Source: Chromatiales bacterium (GTDB lineage: Bacteria > Pseudomonadota > Gammaproteobacteria > Thiohalomonadales > Thiohalomonadaceae). Taken from it: DNA of 43,133 nucleotides. Position 1 is the stretch's first letter. Every line of letters starts with the position of its first letter. This document shows, piece after piece, positions 35,162-42,537 of the stretch. Both the position numbers and the translations under genes were made by a program. The notes beneath the pieces were generated by a model. It had not been told where the DNA came from. It did no database searches and saw only the letters and a list, made by a program, of their open reading frames with translations. The stretch is taken from positions 1-43,133 of the forward strand of contig QKFD01000111.1 of the NCBI GenBank assembly GCA_003251535.1, given 5' to 3'.

Positions 35162-35836
35162 TTATTCCGGCGGATCCGGCGGGTTCACCGGCACATTCTG
35201 ACAGCAGTCATTGGTTGGACAGTAGGTGTTGACGCAGGCATTGTAGCTGGCGATGGTGGTGGCCATGCAGCAGGCCTGGTCGTCGCCACCAGCGCAGGCG
35301 ATGGTGAAGGTGGTAACCGCCGCCCAGGTCTGCCACCCCTTGATGCAGCAGCCATTTTCACAAGACGAGGTGGACTCTAGTTGCAGCGGTTTGGCGCGAC
35401 TAAGGTGGCTAGGCAGCAGCGCGGAGTAGGAGGGGCTATTGCGGTAACCCTGGACCCTCGTGGCGAGTTCGGCTGTCGTGCGCTTCAGGGCGGCGCTATC
35501 TATCTTACCCGCGCAGTGTTTGGCCCTCTCTACCATCTCTTGCAACATCGCCTGCTGCGCATCGCTGAGCATACCGCTATCAGGCGCATCGGAGGCCACG
35601 ATCGCCTTGATGGCATCGGTTTGCGAGGCGATGGCAGCCTCTAAATTTTGACCCATAGTGGCGCAGTCAGTGGATTGCCCCACGGCATCCGCGATGGCCA
35701 TACCCAGCGCCTCGCTTTGGGCCACAGGGGCAGCGGTAGAGGGGAGCGCTGGGGGTTCGGCCAGGGCTAGGTGGGCATAGCCAAGGGCGACGGAAGGCAG
35801 CAGTAGGCCGCGGATAACCGAGCGGGAAGTGATCAT
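35162..35836 (-). CDS. Secreted protein with Cys-rich C-terminal module
   Basis: This 224-residue protein has a signal peptide ending near residue 26 (VALGYAHLALA-EPP). A helical region of about 125 residues follows, with two Cys. The last 70 residues hold ten Cys in the pattern C-x3-CC-x16-C-x6-CC-x8-C-x4-C-x4-CC, around a hydrophobic TWAAVTTFTIACAGG. It ends in a Pro-rich tail. Ten even-numbered Cys in an exported protein suggest five disulfides. I do not recognise the family; an antimicrobial or binding peptide released from a precursor is one idea. AGGAGAGG precedes the ATG on the minus strand. Confidence 0.75.
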   Translation of the reverse strand: MITSRSVIRGLLLPSVALGYAHLALAEPPALPSTAAPVAQSEALGMAIADAVGQSTDCATMGQNLEAAIASQTDAIKAIVASDAPDSGMLSDAQQAMLQEMVERAKHCAGKIDSAALKRTTAELATRVQGYRNSPSYSALLPSHLSRAKPLQLESTSSCENGCCIKGWQTWAAVTTFTIACAGGDDQACCMATTIASYNACVNTYCPTNDCCQNVPVNPPDPPE

Positions 35837-36012
35837 CTATACCTCTCCTAGTGGGTGCATATCGTGAGACACCGGTCTCCCGGAGAGATGCTAACGCGGC
35901 TGGAGAGGTCGAATCTTACAACACTCTTTCAGCCGATTTTACACGTGGGTTGGTTAGGACGCCTTGTAGTAGGGAGGCTAAATATCATCGAGAAGGGGAG
36001 CGGGGGAGAGCG

Positions 36013-36345
36013 ATGTATCAGATCTGTTTTTACGTCCCAGCGAGCCACCTGGAGCAGGTCAAAGCGGCCCTGTTTGAAGAGGGGGCTGGCCGACTGGGCC
36101 ACTACGACTCCTGTTGCTGGGAGACCGAGGGGCGCGGCCAATTCCGACCCTTGCCGGGCAGTCAACCCTATGTGGGAGAGAGGGACCGCATCGAGCGGGT
36201 GGTGGAATATAAGGTAGAGATGATCTGTCAGGCGCGCTACCTCACCGCTGCCCTGCGGCGCTTACTGGCGGAGCACCCCTACGAGACACCGGCCTATCAC
36301 GCCTATCGGATTGAGATGTTGGCGGGTGGTCTGCTGGGGGAGTGA
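36013..36345 (+). CDS. YqfO/NIF3-C-like domain protein
   Basis: This 110-residue protein matches the small YqfO-type domain inserted in NIF3-family metal proteins and also found alone. Visible features are MYQICFYVPASHLEQVKAAL at the start, AGRLGHYDSCCWETEGRGQF near 25-45, and AEHPYETPAYHAYRI near 86. The fold is like PII and CutA. The stand-alone form has no settled function. ATG 36013 follows GGGGGAGAG; the frame is open upstream but without homology. It is divergent from the Cys-rich gene and convergent with the propeller gene. Confidence 0.85.
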   Translation: MYQICFYVPASHLEQVKAALFEEGAGRLGHYDSCCWETEGRGQFRPLPGSQPYVGERDRIERVVEYKVEMICQARYLTAALRRLLAEHPYETPAYHAYRIEMLAGGLLGE

Positions 36346-36361
36346 GAGGGCCATCAGGGCG

Positions 36362-36392
36362 CTTGCTAGCCCACGGTTGGCTGGCTAGCAAG
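36362..36392. terminator. Hairpin between convergent genes
   Basis: CTTGCTAGCC at 36362-36371 and GGCTAGCAAG at 36383-36392 form a perfect 10-bp stem with an 11-base loop. It sits between the stop of the YqfO-like gene and the stop of the minus-strand propeller gene, so it could serve as a bidirectional terminator. T-runs are short on both sides. Confidence 0.55.
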
Positions 36393-36407
36393 AGTGATGG
36401 GAATGTT

Positions 36408-38942
36408 CTATTGGCTCACATTTAGGTGACTGCCAGTGATGGCGTGAAAACCGGGTTCAAGCCGGATGGTAGGGGCGTGGAGTTGAAGCGTGGCGCCGGA
36501 TTGGATGGTCGTGTTGCCAGCAGTAGTAATGGCGGTGGTGGCAGTACAGGTGGTGGTGCCGCTGTTGTAGTTCTTGTCCTGCAAGAGCAGGTTATCTCCG
36601 TAGCAAGTCTCTGTGGTGACCGCCGCTAAACCGCCGCGGGGAGTACCACTAATCGCCGTGAATTCGCCTAATAGATAGGCTGACCCGAGGCCATCGACTA
36701 CAATTTGCTCAACTCTGCCATTGGCGATCGGCGCCCAACCCGGATCCAATACCCCGTTGCCTGTTGTTTGGATCTTGGCCAAGCGCTGGCGCGGCTGATC
36801 CCCTACCATAGAAAAATCCCCACCCGCGTAAAGATGACCTGAGCCGTCCAATGCCAGGATATAAACCTTGTCATTGATCTGAGGCGCCCAATAAGGATCC
36901 AGTGTGCCGGTGGTGGTAGAGACCTTTGCAATGTTGTAGCGGGTGCTGCCAGCGATATTGTAAAAACTCCCCCCGAGGTAGAGACTGCCACTCCCATCCA
37001 CCTCTAATGCATGGATTTCAAGGCTATAGAGAGCGCTCATGAAATTTGTGTCAACCTGATGGGTGGCTCCATCAATTTTGGTGATACCCCAAGTGCCCCC
37101 CGCGAAAATGTTATGCTCATGGTCAATGACCAGTGCATTTATGTAGTCTAAATCCGAATTCCAGCTGCGATCTTCTACACCTACACCCCCTGTGGTGATT
37201 TGTCGTATTTTGTTGTCGTATCCAGGTAGTCGGGCGACTACCACGTGTTCTGCACCGTCAAAGGCAATCGCTGTGAAGGGTCCATTTGTCTTCGGTATCC
37301 ACGTGGGATCTACAGCGCCACTTGGGAGAGATAGTTTGACAATGGTTGTGCGGGTGGTGCCGCTAATGATGGTGAAGTCGCCACATGCGTAGAGATGATT
37401 GGTATTGTCTATAGTCAGGGCGGTAATGGCTTGATTGGGATCGGGCGTCCAACTTTCATCAAGACTTCCATCGGTATTGATGCGAATGAGATATCTGAGT
37501 ATTTTGCCGCTGCTATAGGTGAAGAAATCTCCTCCTAATATTATGCGGCCATCGCTCTGGCGGGCTGTGCCTGTAATGGTCTTGTCACTGTAGTGGGGCT
37601 GTAGTCGGGCGCCGATGGCAGAAATAAACTGAGTGTCTAGTTGACCCTGGTTGCTTATCCGCGCCAGTCCAATAGTTTTTTCTCCCTGAATTTCTTTAAA
37701 GCTTCCCCCCACATAGAGATTGCCCGCACTATCGGGGAGAAGCGCCGCAATACCTCCCTCCGTGAGTTCGGCATCCCATGTTGCATCGGCCTCACCAATG
37801 CCATTCGTGGAGAGCTTGGCTAAGCTCTGTCGGTAGAGACCACTGATCTGTGTGAAACTTCCCCCCACATAGAGATCGGTGCCATTGAGTTGCATGGTGT
37901 AGATCTGCCCGACCGGACGTGGTGCCCACCAGGTGGGGTCCGCAGCCCCCGTACCGCTATCGGAGATCCGTGCCAGAGCAGGCAGCGCCTGGCCGCCAAT
38001 GGTTGAAAACCCCCCGGCGACATAGAGCTGACCACTGCCATCCAACAGCATGGTTTCAATATATCCATTGGGCGTTGGAGTCCAGTTAGGATCCGCTAGG
38101 CCAGTGCCCGTAGAGGAGAGTTTGGCAAGGTAGGGATGACTCTGATTGCTAATGGTGCTAAAGAAGCCCCCCACGAATAAGTTGTGATTGCTATCTAATA
38201 GTAGCGACATCACTGGGGCGCTGGGTCCGGGTCGCCAGCTATTTTCCGGTGCCCCTACCCCTGATGTGGAGAGTTTGGCAAGGTAGGGCAGTGACTGCTG
38301 GGCGATGGTCCAGAAAAAACCGCCAACATAGAGATAGCCTTCCGTGTCTAGTATGAGTGTTTGCACTATGCTGTTAGGGTTGGGTATCCATTGACTATCA
38401 GCAACACCGCTCCCATTGGTGGATATTTTTGCTAAATTGGTCCGTGTCTGTGTGCCGATGGTGGAGAATGAACCACCGACATAGAGATTGCTGCCTTGGA
38501 TGGCTAAGGTATTGACCGGGCCATCTGGGTTGGGGGTCCATGTAGTGTCAACGGTCCCGTTTGTGTTTAATCGAGCTAAGTTAGATAGAAAGTGGCCATT
38601 GACATAATCAAAACTTCCTCCCACATAAAGGCGCCCCGCGTCATCACGGACAAAAGTGGAGATGGTGCCTTGTATTTGTAGCGCAAAGTTGGGTTTGTCT
38701 AAGAGCGTGGTGGCATGGCTGCTGCCCGTGGTGAGGAGTAAATAAAATAGGCATAGGCACTCTCCTAGCCAGCGGAATAAAGGGATTGGCTGACGGATGT
38801 TTGTGTTGTTGGATTGTGATTCATTCTTCTGGTGTTGTGCCTTCCGGGTGCCCCAGGTGTTTTCTTGTGTTTCCACGGTCAAGGCGTCGATCTGGGTAGG
38901 TAGAACATTCGCTCTGCGCATAGATATGGGCTCCATGGTCAT
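36408..38942 (-). CDS. Secreted delta-60-repeat beta-propeller protein
   Basis: This 844-residue protein has about 14 repeats of roughly 50 residues, each built around a core like LYVGGSFxxIxG (the 'delta-60' or DUF5122 propeller repeat). Fourteen would suit two seven-bladed propellers. A hydrophobic export segment (WLGECLCLFYLLLTTGSSHA) lies unusually far in, near residues 55-75. The true start could differ, but no later Met precedes it. The last 70 residues (NYNSGTTTCTATTAITTAGN, then LEPGFHAITG) look like the small beta-stack module seen at the end of surface proteins. Base composition is clearly less GC-rich than the neighbours, suggesting acquisition by transfer. Function is unknown; adhesion or surface binding is likely. 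Confidence 0.8.
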   Translation of the reverse strand: MTMEPISMRRANVLPTQIDALTVETQENTWGTRKAQHQKNESQSNNTNIRQPIPLFRWLGECLCLFYLLLTTGSSHATTLLDKPNFALQIQGTISTFVRDDAGRLYVGGSFDYVNGHFLSNLARLNTNGTVDTTWTPNPDGPVNTLAIQGSNLYVGGSFSTIGTQTRTNLAKISTNGSGVADSQWIPNPNSIVQTLILDTEGYLYVGGFFWTIAQQSLPYLAKLSTSGVGAPENSWRPGPSAPVMSLLLDSNHNLFVGGFFSTISNQSHPYLAKLSSTGTGLADPNWTPTPNGYIETMLLDGSGQLYVAGGFSTIGGQALPALARISDSGTGAADPTWWAPRPVGQIYTMQLNGTDLYVGGSFTQISGLYRQSLAKLSTNGIGEADATWDAELTEGGIAALLPDSAGNLYVGGSFKEIQGEKTIGLARISNQGQLDTQFISAIGARLQPHYSDKTITGTARQSDGRIILGGDFFTYSSGKILRYLIRINTDGSLDESWTPDPNQAITALTIDNTNHLYACGDFTIISGTTRTTIVKLSLPSGAVDPTWIPKTNGPFTAIAFDGAEHVVVARLPGYDNKIRQITTGGVGVEDRSWNSDLDYINALVIDHEHNIFAGGTWGITKIDGATHQVDTNFMSALYSLEIHALEVDGSGSLYLGGSFYNIAGSTRYNIAKVSTTTGTLDPYWAPQINDKVYILALDGSGHLYAGGDFSMVGDQPRQRLAKIQTTGNGVLDPGWAPIANGRVEQIVVDGLGSAYLLGEFTAISGTPRGGLAAVTTETCYGDNLLLQDKNYNSGTTTCTATTAITTAGNTTIQSGATLQLHAPTIRLEPGFHAITGSHLNVSQ

Positions 38943-39047
38943 CGTGATGTGGTGGTCTTCATCACACTTAGAATCCGATGGCTACTTTCCCTATAAAGGG
39001 ACTGCGCGGCGTTGACGCAGGGGGTCCCGGCGTCTCTTCCCGCAGGT

Positions 39048-39725
39048 TTAGCGGCGACCTCTAGCCCCTTCACCTGGCTCCAGTGGTGTGGTGCGCACGG
39101 CCGTGCCGGAGGCCACCAGAAAGAGCATCGATTTGCCACCCCCGGAGAGTTCGCTGTAGTCGAGATCAACTCCGACGACCGCATCGGCTTCCAACTTTAA
39201 TGCCTCCATCCGTAGCTCCTCCAGGCAGGTCTGGCGGGCATCGCGCAGCACCTTCTGCACGGAGCGGCTACGGCCACCCACAACGTCAGTGATGGCGGCG
39301 GCTAGATCGCGGAAGATGTGCATTCCATAGACGCATTCAGCGGAGATGATCTCTATCACCTCACAGCGATACCCTTCGAGCTGCGGGGTGGTGGTGAGGG
39401 TGATGGCCGCCAGCCGTCGTGCCTGTTCCCGCTCTTCGCGGGTTGAGGCGCTATAGAGAACCCGCTGATAGGCATCCGGATCCAGCTCCACCTCGCTGAG
39501 GGTGAGGCTGAGCCGACCCTGGGGGCAGATGAGGTCGAGGAAGGCCTCCTCACGGATGATGCGTAGTCCGTTCTCATCGCCTGGGGCGTGCTCGATCTCG
39601 TAGAGGAGGGTCTCTACATCAGGGAGCGGTGCGCCGTTATAACTGTCCAGATAGTCGCCGGCTTGTACACCCGCTAGCGCAGCCAGCCCATCGGCATCTA
39701 CCTCATCAACCCGTAATCTACGCAT
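39048..39725 (-). CDS. PDZ-like domain fused to YbjQ/UPF0145 domain
   Basis: This 225-residue protein has an N-terminal part (about 1-72) with PDZ-like sequence, [18 protein letters not shown] followed by [17 protein letters not shown]. The C-terminal part (about 105-215) is a YbjQ/UPF0145 domain: [20 protein letters not shown], then [17 protein letters not shown] and [19 protein letters not shown]. YbjQ proteins form pentamers and have been described as heavy-metal-binding, but their role is unclear. No signal peptide is visible, so it is probably cytoplasmic. The fusion with a PDZ-like module is unusual as far as I know. Confidence 0.8.
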   Translation of the reverse strand: MRRLRVDEVDADGLAALAGVQAGDYLDSYNGAPLPDVETLLYEIEHAPGDENGLRIIREEAFLDLICPQGRLSLTLSEVELDPDAYQRVLYSASTREEREQARRLAAITLTTTPQLEGYRCEVIEIISAECVYGMHIFRDLAAAITDVVGGRSRSVQKVLRDARQTCLEELRMEALKLEADAVVGVDLDYSELSGGGKSMLFLVASGTAVRTTPLEPGEGARGRR

Positions 39726-40065
39726 GTTGCGTGGTTCCCCCTGTAGTGATTTGAGACTGGTTTTTGCTTGGCTTCACGCTCGCTGCGCTGTCGCCAAGTG
39801 TACCGGCGCAGCGCTCGGATCTCAGCACCCTAACGGCCTCGATTTGGCAGGGGTGACAAGTGGGCTTGGCCATGGATTGCGGGTAGAGGGGCTGTGGTTT
39901 GGTCAACGGTGTCGTGACGACAGGGGGGGGGCGTTGTGGGGGCCAGGTAGGGGGCGGTTGGATGGTGGATTGAGTCCGGCCCAATCTACGGTTATCCGAT
40001 CACTGAGGTCCCCGAGAGCGGGGAGCGTGGCGGCATAGCGGCTGTTGAAGGGGGCGTAGGGCCCC
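39726..40065. other. Intergenic stretch without a supported gene
   Basis: This 340-bp stretch lies between two minus-strand genes, Sir2 upstream and the PDZ-YbjQ gene downstream. A minus-strand frame at 39718-39984 is Pro/Thr-rich, has no ribosome-binding site and overlaps the next gene start, so I do not call it. There is a run of eight G just after 39924 and a palindrome-like ggggccccctaggggc near 40059. It should contain the promoter of the PDZ-YbjQ gene; I see no clear hexamers. Confidence 0.5.
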
Positions 40066-40911
40066 CTAGGGGCAACGGTCCTTCCAATATAGTTCGGTGA
40101 TGCCTGTCAGGGCGCTGAGTGCCCCGAAGGGAAGGGAGAGGCTGTCTGCTTTGGACGTATGGGGTTGCCTAGGGTTGATTCGGATCAGGGTTCCCGTCAG
40201 CTGCTCGCCCATATTTCTTATCGTTGGGAGGGCTGTCCCCGCACCGATTTCAAGAATAGTGAGTCGTGAGATCGGGCTGAGCCAGCGAATAAAATGTGAT
40301 TTCTGGGCGAGGTAGCGTTCGGGGAGCCAGGCGTTATCACCAAAGAGTGCGATGTTGGGTCTGGCGACGTCGCCGCAGTGGGGACAGCGGGGCAGCGGGG
40401 AGGTGATAAGGCAACGGCTGTCGTCTGTTGTGATCGCCAGATCGTCGGCCGACCATATCTCATTCATACAGCCATGGATACATTGAAGGTGATGGATCGA
40501 ACCATGGCATTCCGCTATCTGCGTGGGGGGGTAGCCCGCCTTTTGGAACTGGCCATCAACATTACTGGTAAAGACAAAATATCCATGGGGTTTCTCTTCC
40601 CCCATCTGTTTGATGAGGTTGAACCCCTCATGCGGCAGGGCCTGGCGGTAGAGATTGAGCCGATGGCCATAAAACCCCCAGGCAAGCTGAGGATTTTCGA
40701 TAAAGGTCTCTGGACTGGCTATATCTTGAAATTGGATATGCGCCTTGCGTAGGGCGGGATAGGCCTCCCACAACCCCTCATGACCGCGGAAATCGGGTAA
40801 TCCCGAATCGACGCCCATCCCGGCCCCGGCGGTGATCAGGAGCCCGTCTGCCTGACGGATAGACTCTGCGGCCTGTTCAAGTCGTTGGAAGATATCATGG
40901 CTATCTAACAT
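40066..40911 (-). CDS. Sir2-family NAD-dependent protein deacylase
   Basis: This 281-residue sirtuin has the NAD-binding GAGMGVDSGLPDFRG near 29-43, TSNVDGQFQKAG near 115-126, and the catalytic His136 in ECHGSIHHLQC. A zinc site is formed by two Cys pairs, in CIHGC and CPHCG. Sirtuins remove acyl groups from lysines, making nicotinamide and O-acyl-ADP-ribose. The usual Arg/Tyr pair that marks desuccinylases is not evident. AAGGGG lies 8 bp before the ATG. Its start faces a 517-bp gap toward the nuclease gene. Confidence 0.92.
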   Translation of the reverse strand: MLDSHDIFQRLEQAAESIRQADGLLITAGAGMGVDSGLPDFRGHEGLWEAYPALRKAHIQFQDIASPETFIENPQLAWGFYGHRLNLYRQALPHEGFNLIKQMGEEKPHGYFVFTSNVDGQFQKAGYPPTQIAECHGSIHHLQCIHGCMNEIWSADDLAITTDDSRCLITSPLPRCPHCGDVARPNIALFGDNAWLPERYLAQKSHFIRWLSPISRLTILEIGAGTALPTIRNMGEQLTGTLIRINPRQPHTSKADSLSLPFGALSALTGITELYWKDRCP

Positions 40912-41104
40912 GGGTGATCCCCTTGCTTTTCCCGGATTCGATCAAGCTGACCGTCCCCTGGACGCCATCCACCCGCTCGTGGTGCTTGTGTCTGGGAAGA
41001 CAGCGGGTGCAGCCGATGATAGGCGTGAACCACGCTGCACTCAATGCTGCACTTCCTGAGCTAAAAACTACCTAAAACCCCCTAATTTGGCCACCACATA
41101 GCAC

Positions 41105-41150
41105 AAAAAAAAAGGCGCAACCCACTGTTTTTGCAGTTGATTGCGCCTTT
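41105..41150 (-). terminator. Rho-independent terminator of the nuclease gene
   Basis: Read on the minus strand, AAAGGCGCAA (41150-41141) pairs perfectly with TTGCGCCTTT (41120-41111) and runs straight into nine Ts (41113-41105). The stem is GC-rich at its centre and the loop is 20 bases. It lies about 280 bp downstream of the minus-strand nuclease gene and would end that transcript before Sir2. Confidence 0.85.
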
Positions 41151-41328
41151 ATACATGGTGGAGGGAACGCCGACCTACCGCAAATCAGTCTCAAAGCCCG
41201 CGCTCCTCGTAACTCATTGATAATAAACGCCGAAGTCATCTTGCACAAGCATTTCCCACCAACCCGACCAGAGAAACGATTTTCTCCCCTGATTTCCCGG
41301 CACCGGACGAGGGTGACGGGTTTGCAGT

Positions 41329-41376
41329 AAAACCGGATACCTGGCGCTTCTCAGCAACAACTTTGAATCCGGTTTT
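41329..41376. repeat. Perfect 10-bp inverted repeat with 28-bp spacer
   Basis: AAAACCGGAT at 41329-41338 is matched by ATCCGGTTTT at 41367-41376. It lies just past the end of the nuclease gene. It may be a hairpin of the nuclease transcript end or the trace of a small mobile element; nothing further supports either. Confidence 0.5.
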
Positions 41377-41428
41377 CGGACGCCGGTTCGGTTCCCAAAA
41401 CGGGAATCGAATAGCCGCCCGGAGCGAC

Positions 41429-42388
41429 TTACTGAAGCCCATACTTTTTCTTGAAATCCCCAATCCAGTCTTCGTGTCCGCCCGATTCTTGTATCGCCTC
41501 AACAACCATTTGAATGGTCAACCTGCCAACTCGATGACGTAGGTTCTGCGGGATCGCCTCATGTAGAAACGGCCATAACCCTCCGTGCGCCATCCCATCA
41601 TCCGTTGACCTCAAAAAAGCCGGGTTCCTTGCATCGTGCAGCAATATGAAGGTCCCTTGCTTGGCAAAGGCAAACATCGCCTCACGGAAAAATTGGTAGT
41701 AGTTCGCAAACGGACATATAGCCCCATTGACAAGAGTTGTCTCAGAAAAGCCAAGCTCATCCAAGCGCTGCCAATATTTCCTGCCGATATGGTGCAAGTA
41801 ACATTCGCCAAGCCTGTCTGGATATGGATTCCGACCCTCGCAATCACCGCCAGCAAAAACGGAGCAGCCACCAAACTCTCGTTCCACCAGTTTTGCTTCA
41901 ATGAAGAGGCTGTTGCATGAGCCTGACAGAATGATGTCGATTGAAGTGGGCTGGCCATTGTCTTCGTTAAAGACTGATCGGTCGTCGTGCTCAAAAACCG
42001 CCTCGACATCCCCGCCTGGCCATTCGACACCGAGCCTTTCAATCGCAATCTTCAAAGGTTCGAGATCGTTGCGCACAATCAGAGGGCCAATCAGATTGAA
42101 GGCCATCGCCTGACTGCTTAGTCCGTGATGCAGGTATTTGTGCAGAGGGAACGAATCCTCGCCGCGATGTCTCTCCTGCTCTTGGCGGATGTAATCCGCG
42201 ACATCTTCACAAATGAGGTTCATGGGCCAAAGATCATGACGTGCGAGACAGTACCCCATCCTGGGATGGGTTTCGCATCCTCGCTCGCTGAACCATTGTT
42301 CCGCAGCCTTACGCAGAGATGCCTCGAAATTCTTGTATCGTGTGTAAGGCCAAGTTCTGGCCAATTGCCGACTATTGGTGTTTATCAT
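41429..42388 (-). CDS. PD-(D/E)XK-type nuclease, probable restriction endonuclease (PGN_0703-like)
   Basis: This 319-residue protein contains the nuclease core D151-x12-E164-x-K166 (SIDIILSG, then LFIEAKL). This is the metal-binding motif of PD-(D/E)XK enzymes. The N-terminus (FEASLRKAAEQWFSERG) and the C-terminal WPFLHEAIP and TIQMVVEAI match what I remember of the PGN_0703 family of putative restriction endonucleases. The start ATG overlaps the stop of a 50-codon upstream ORF (ATGA), so translation was probably coupled to a longer upstream partner. A terminator at 41105-41150 ends the unit. GC is lower than in the core genes, in line with a mobile defence module. Confidence 0.7.
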   Translation of the reverse strand: MINTNSRQLARTWPYTRYKNFEASLRKAAEQWFSERGCETHPRMGYCLARHDLWPMNLICEDVADYIRQEQERHRGEDSFPLHKYLHHGLSSQAMAFNLIGPLIVRNDLEPLKIAIERLGVEWPGGDVEAVFEHDDRSVFNEDNGQPTSIDIILSGSCNSLFIEAKLVEREFGGCSVFAGGDCEGRNPYPDRLGECYLHHIGRKYWQRLDELGFSETTLVNGAICPFANYYQFFREAMFAFAKQGTFILLHDARNPAFLRSTDDGMAHGGLWPFLHEAIPQNLRHRVGRLTIQMVVEAIQESGGHEDWIGDFKKKYGLQ

Positions 42389-42537
42389 GAAAGCGGTCCT
42401 TGCTTGCCAATCAGCCTTTCAGTCAGTTTCAAAGCATCCACCGGCCAGAAGCACTCTGGTCGCGGGCGGTTGACGCCGGGATGTCCGGTCTTGGGGCGGC
42501 AGTTCAGGACCTGAGGAATCCCCACGAATTTCATCAT
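42385..42537 (-). pseudogene. Short ORF coupled to the nuclease gene, possible remnant of a truncated gene
   Basis: This 50-codon frame (MMKFVGIPQVLNC at the start, PRPECFWPVDALKLTERLIG near the end) finishes in an ATGA overlap with the nuclease start. It has a protein-like composition but no full domain. Its beginning abuts the transposase stop at 42534. It may be the C-terminal end of a partner gene, such as a DNA methyltransferase, whose front was removed by the insertion sequence. Alternatively its first part may be the frameshifted transposase C-terminus (MKFVGIPQ). I cannot decide between these from sequence alone. Confidence 0.4.

Larger units (their letters stand above)
40912..41428. 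other. Intergenic stretch with terminator and inverted repeats
   Basis: This 517-bp stretch separates Sir2 from the nuclease gene. It holds the likely Sir2 promoter region, a strong minus-strand terminator (41105-41150) and a perfect 10-bp inverted repeat at 41329-41338 and 41367-41376. Just right of the terminator, catggtggagggaac looks like the edge of a tRNA or tmRNA 3' end seen in reverse, but no tRNA fold follows. The minus-strand frame 41236-41505 runs into the nuclease gene in another frame and is not supported. Confidence 0.55.

Noticed and set aside
39718-39984. Minus-strand frame of 88 codons between Sir2 and the PDZ-YbjQ gene
   Set aside because: Pro/Thr/Gln-rich low-complexity translation, no ribosome-binding site, and overlap with the start of the neighbouring gene.
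41236-41505. Minus-strand frame of 89 codons overlapping the nuclease 3' end
   Set aside because: It overlaps the well-supported nuclease gene in another frame and shows no domain; its basic, Ser-rich sequence looks like a chance frame.
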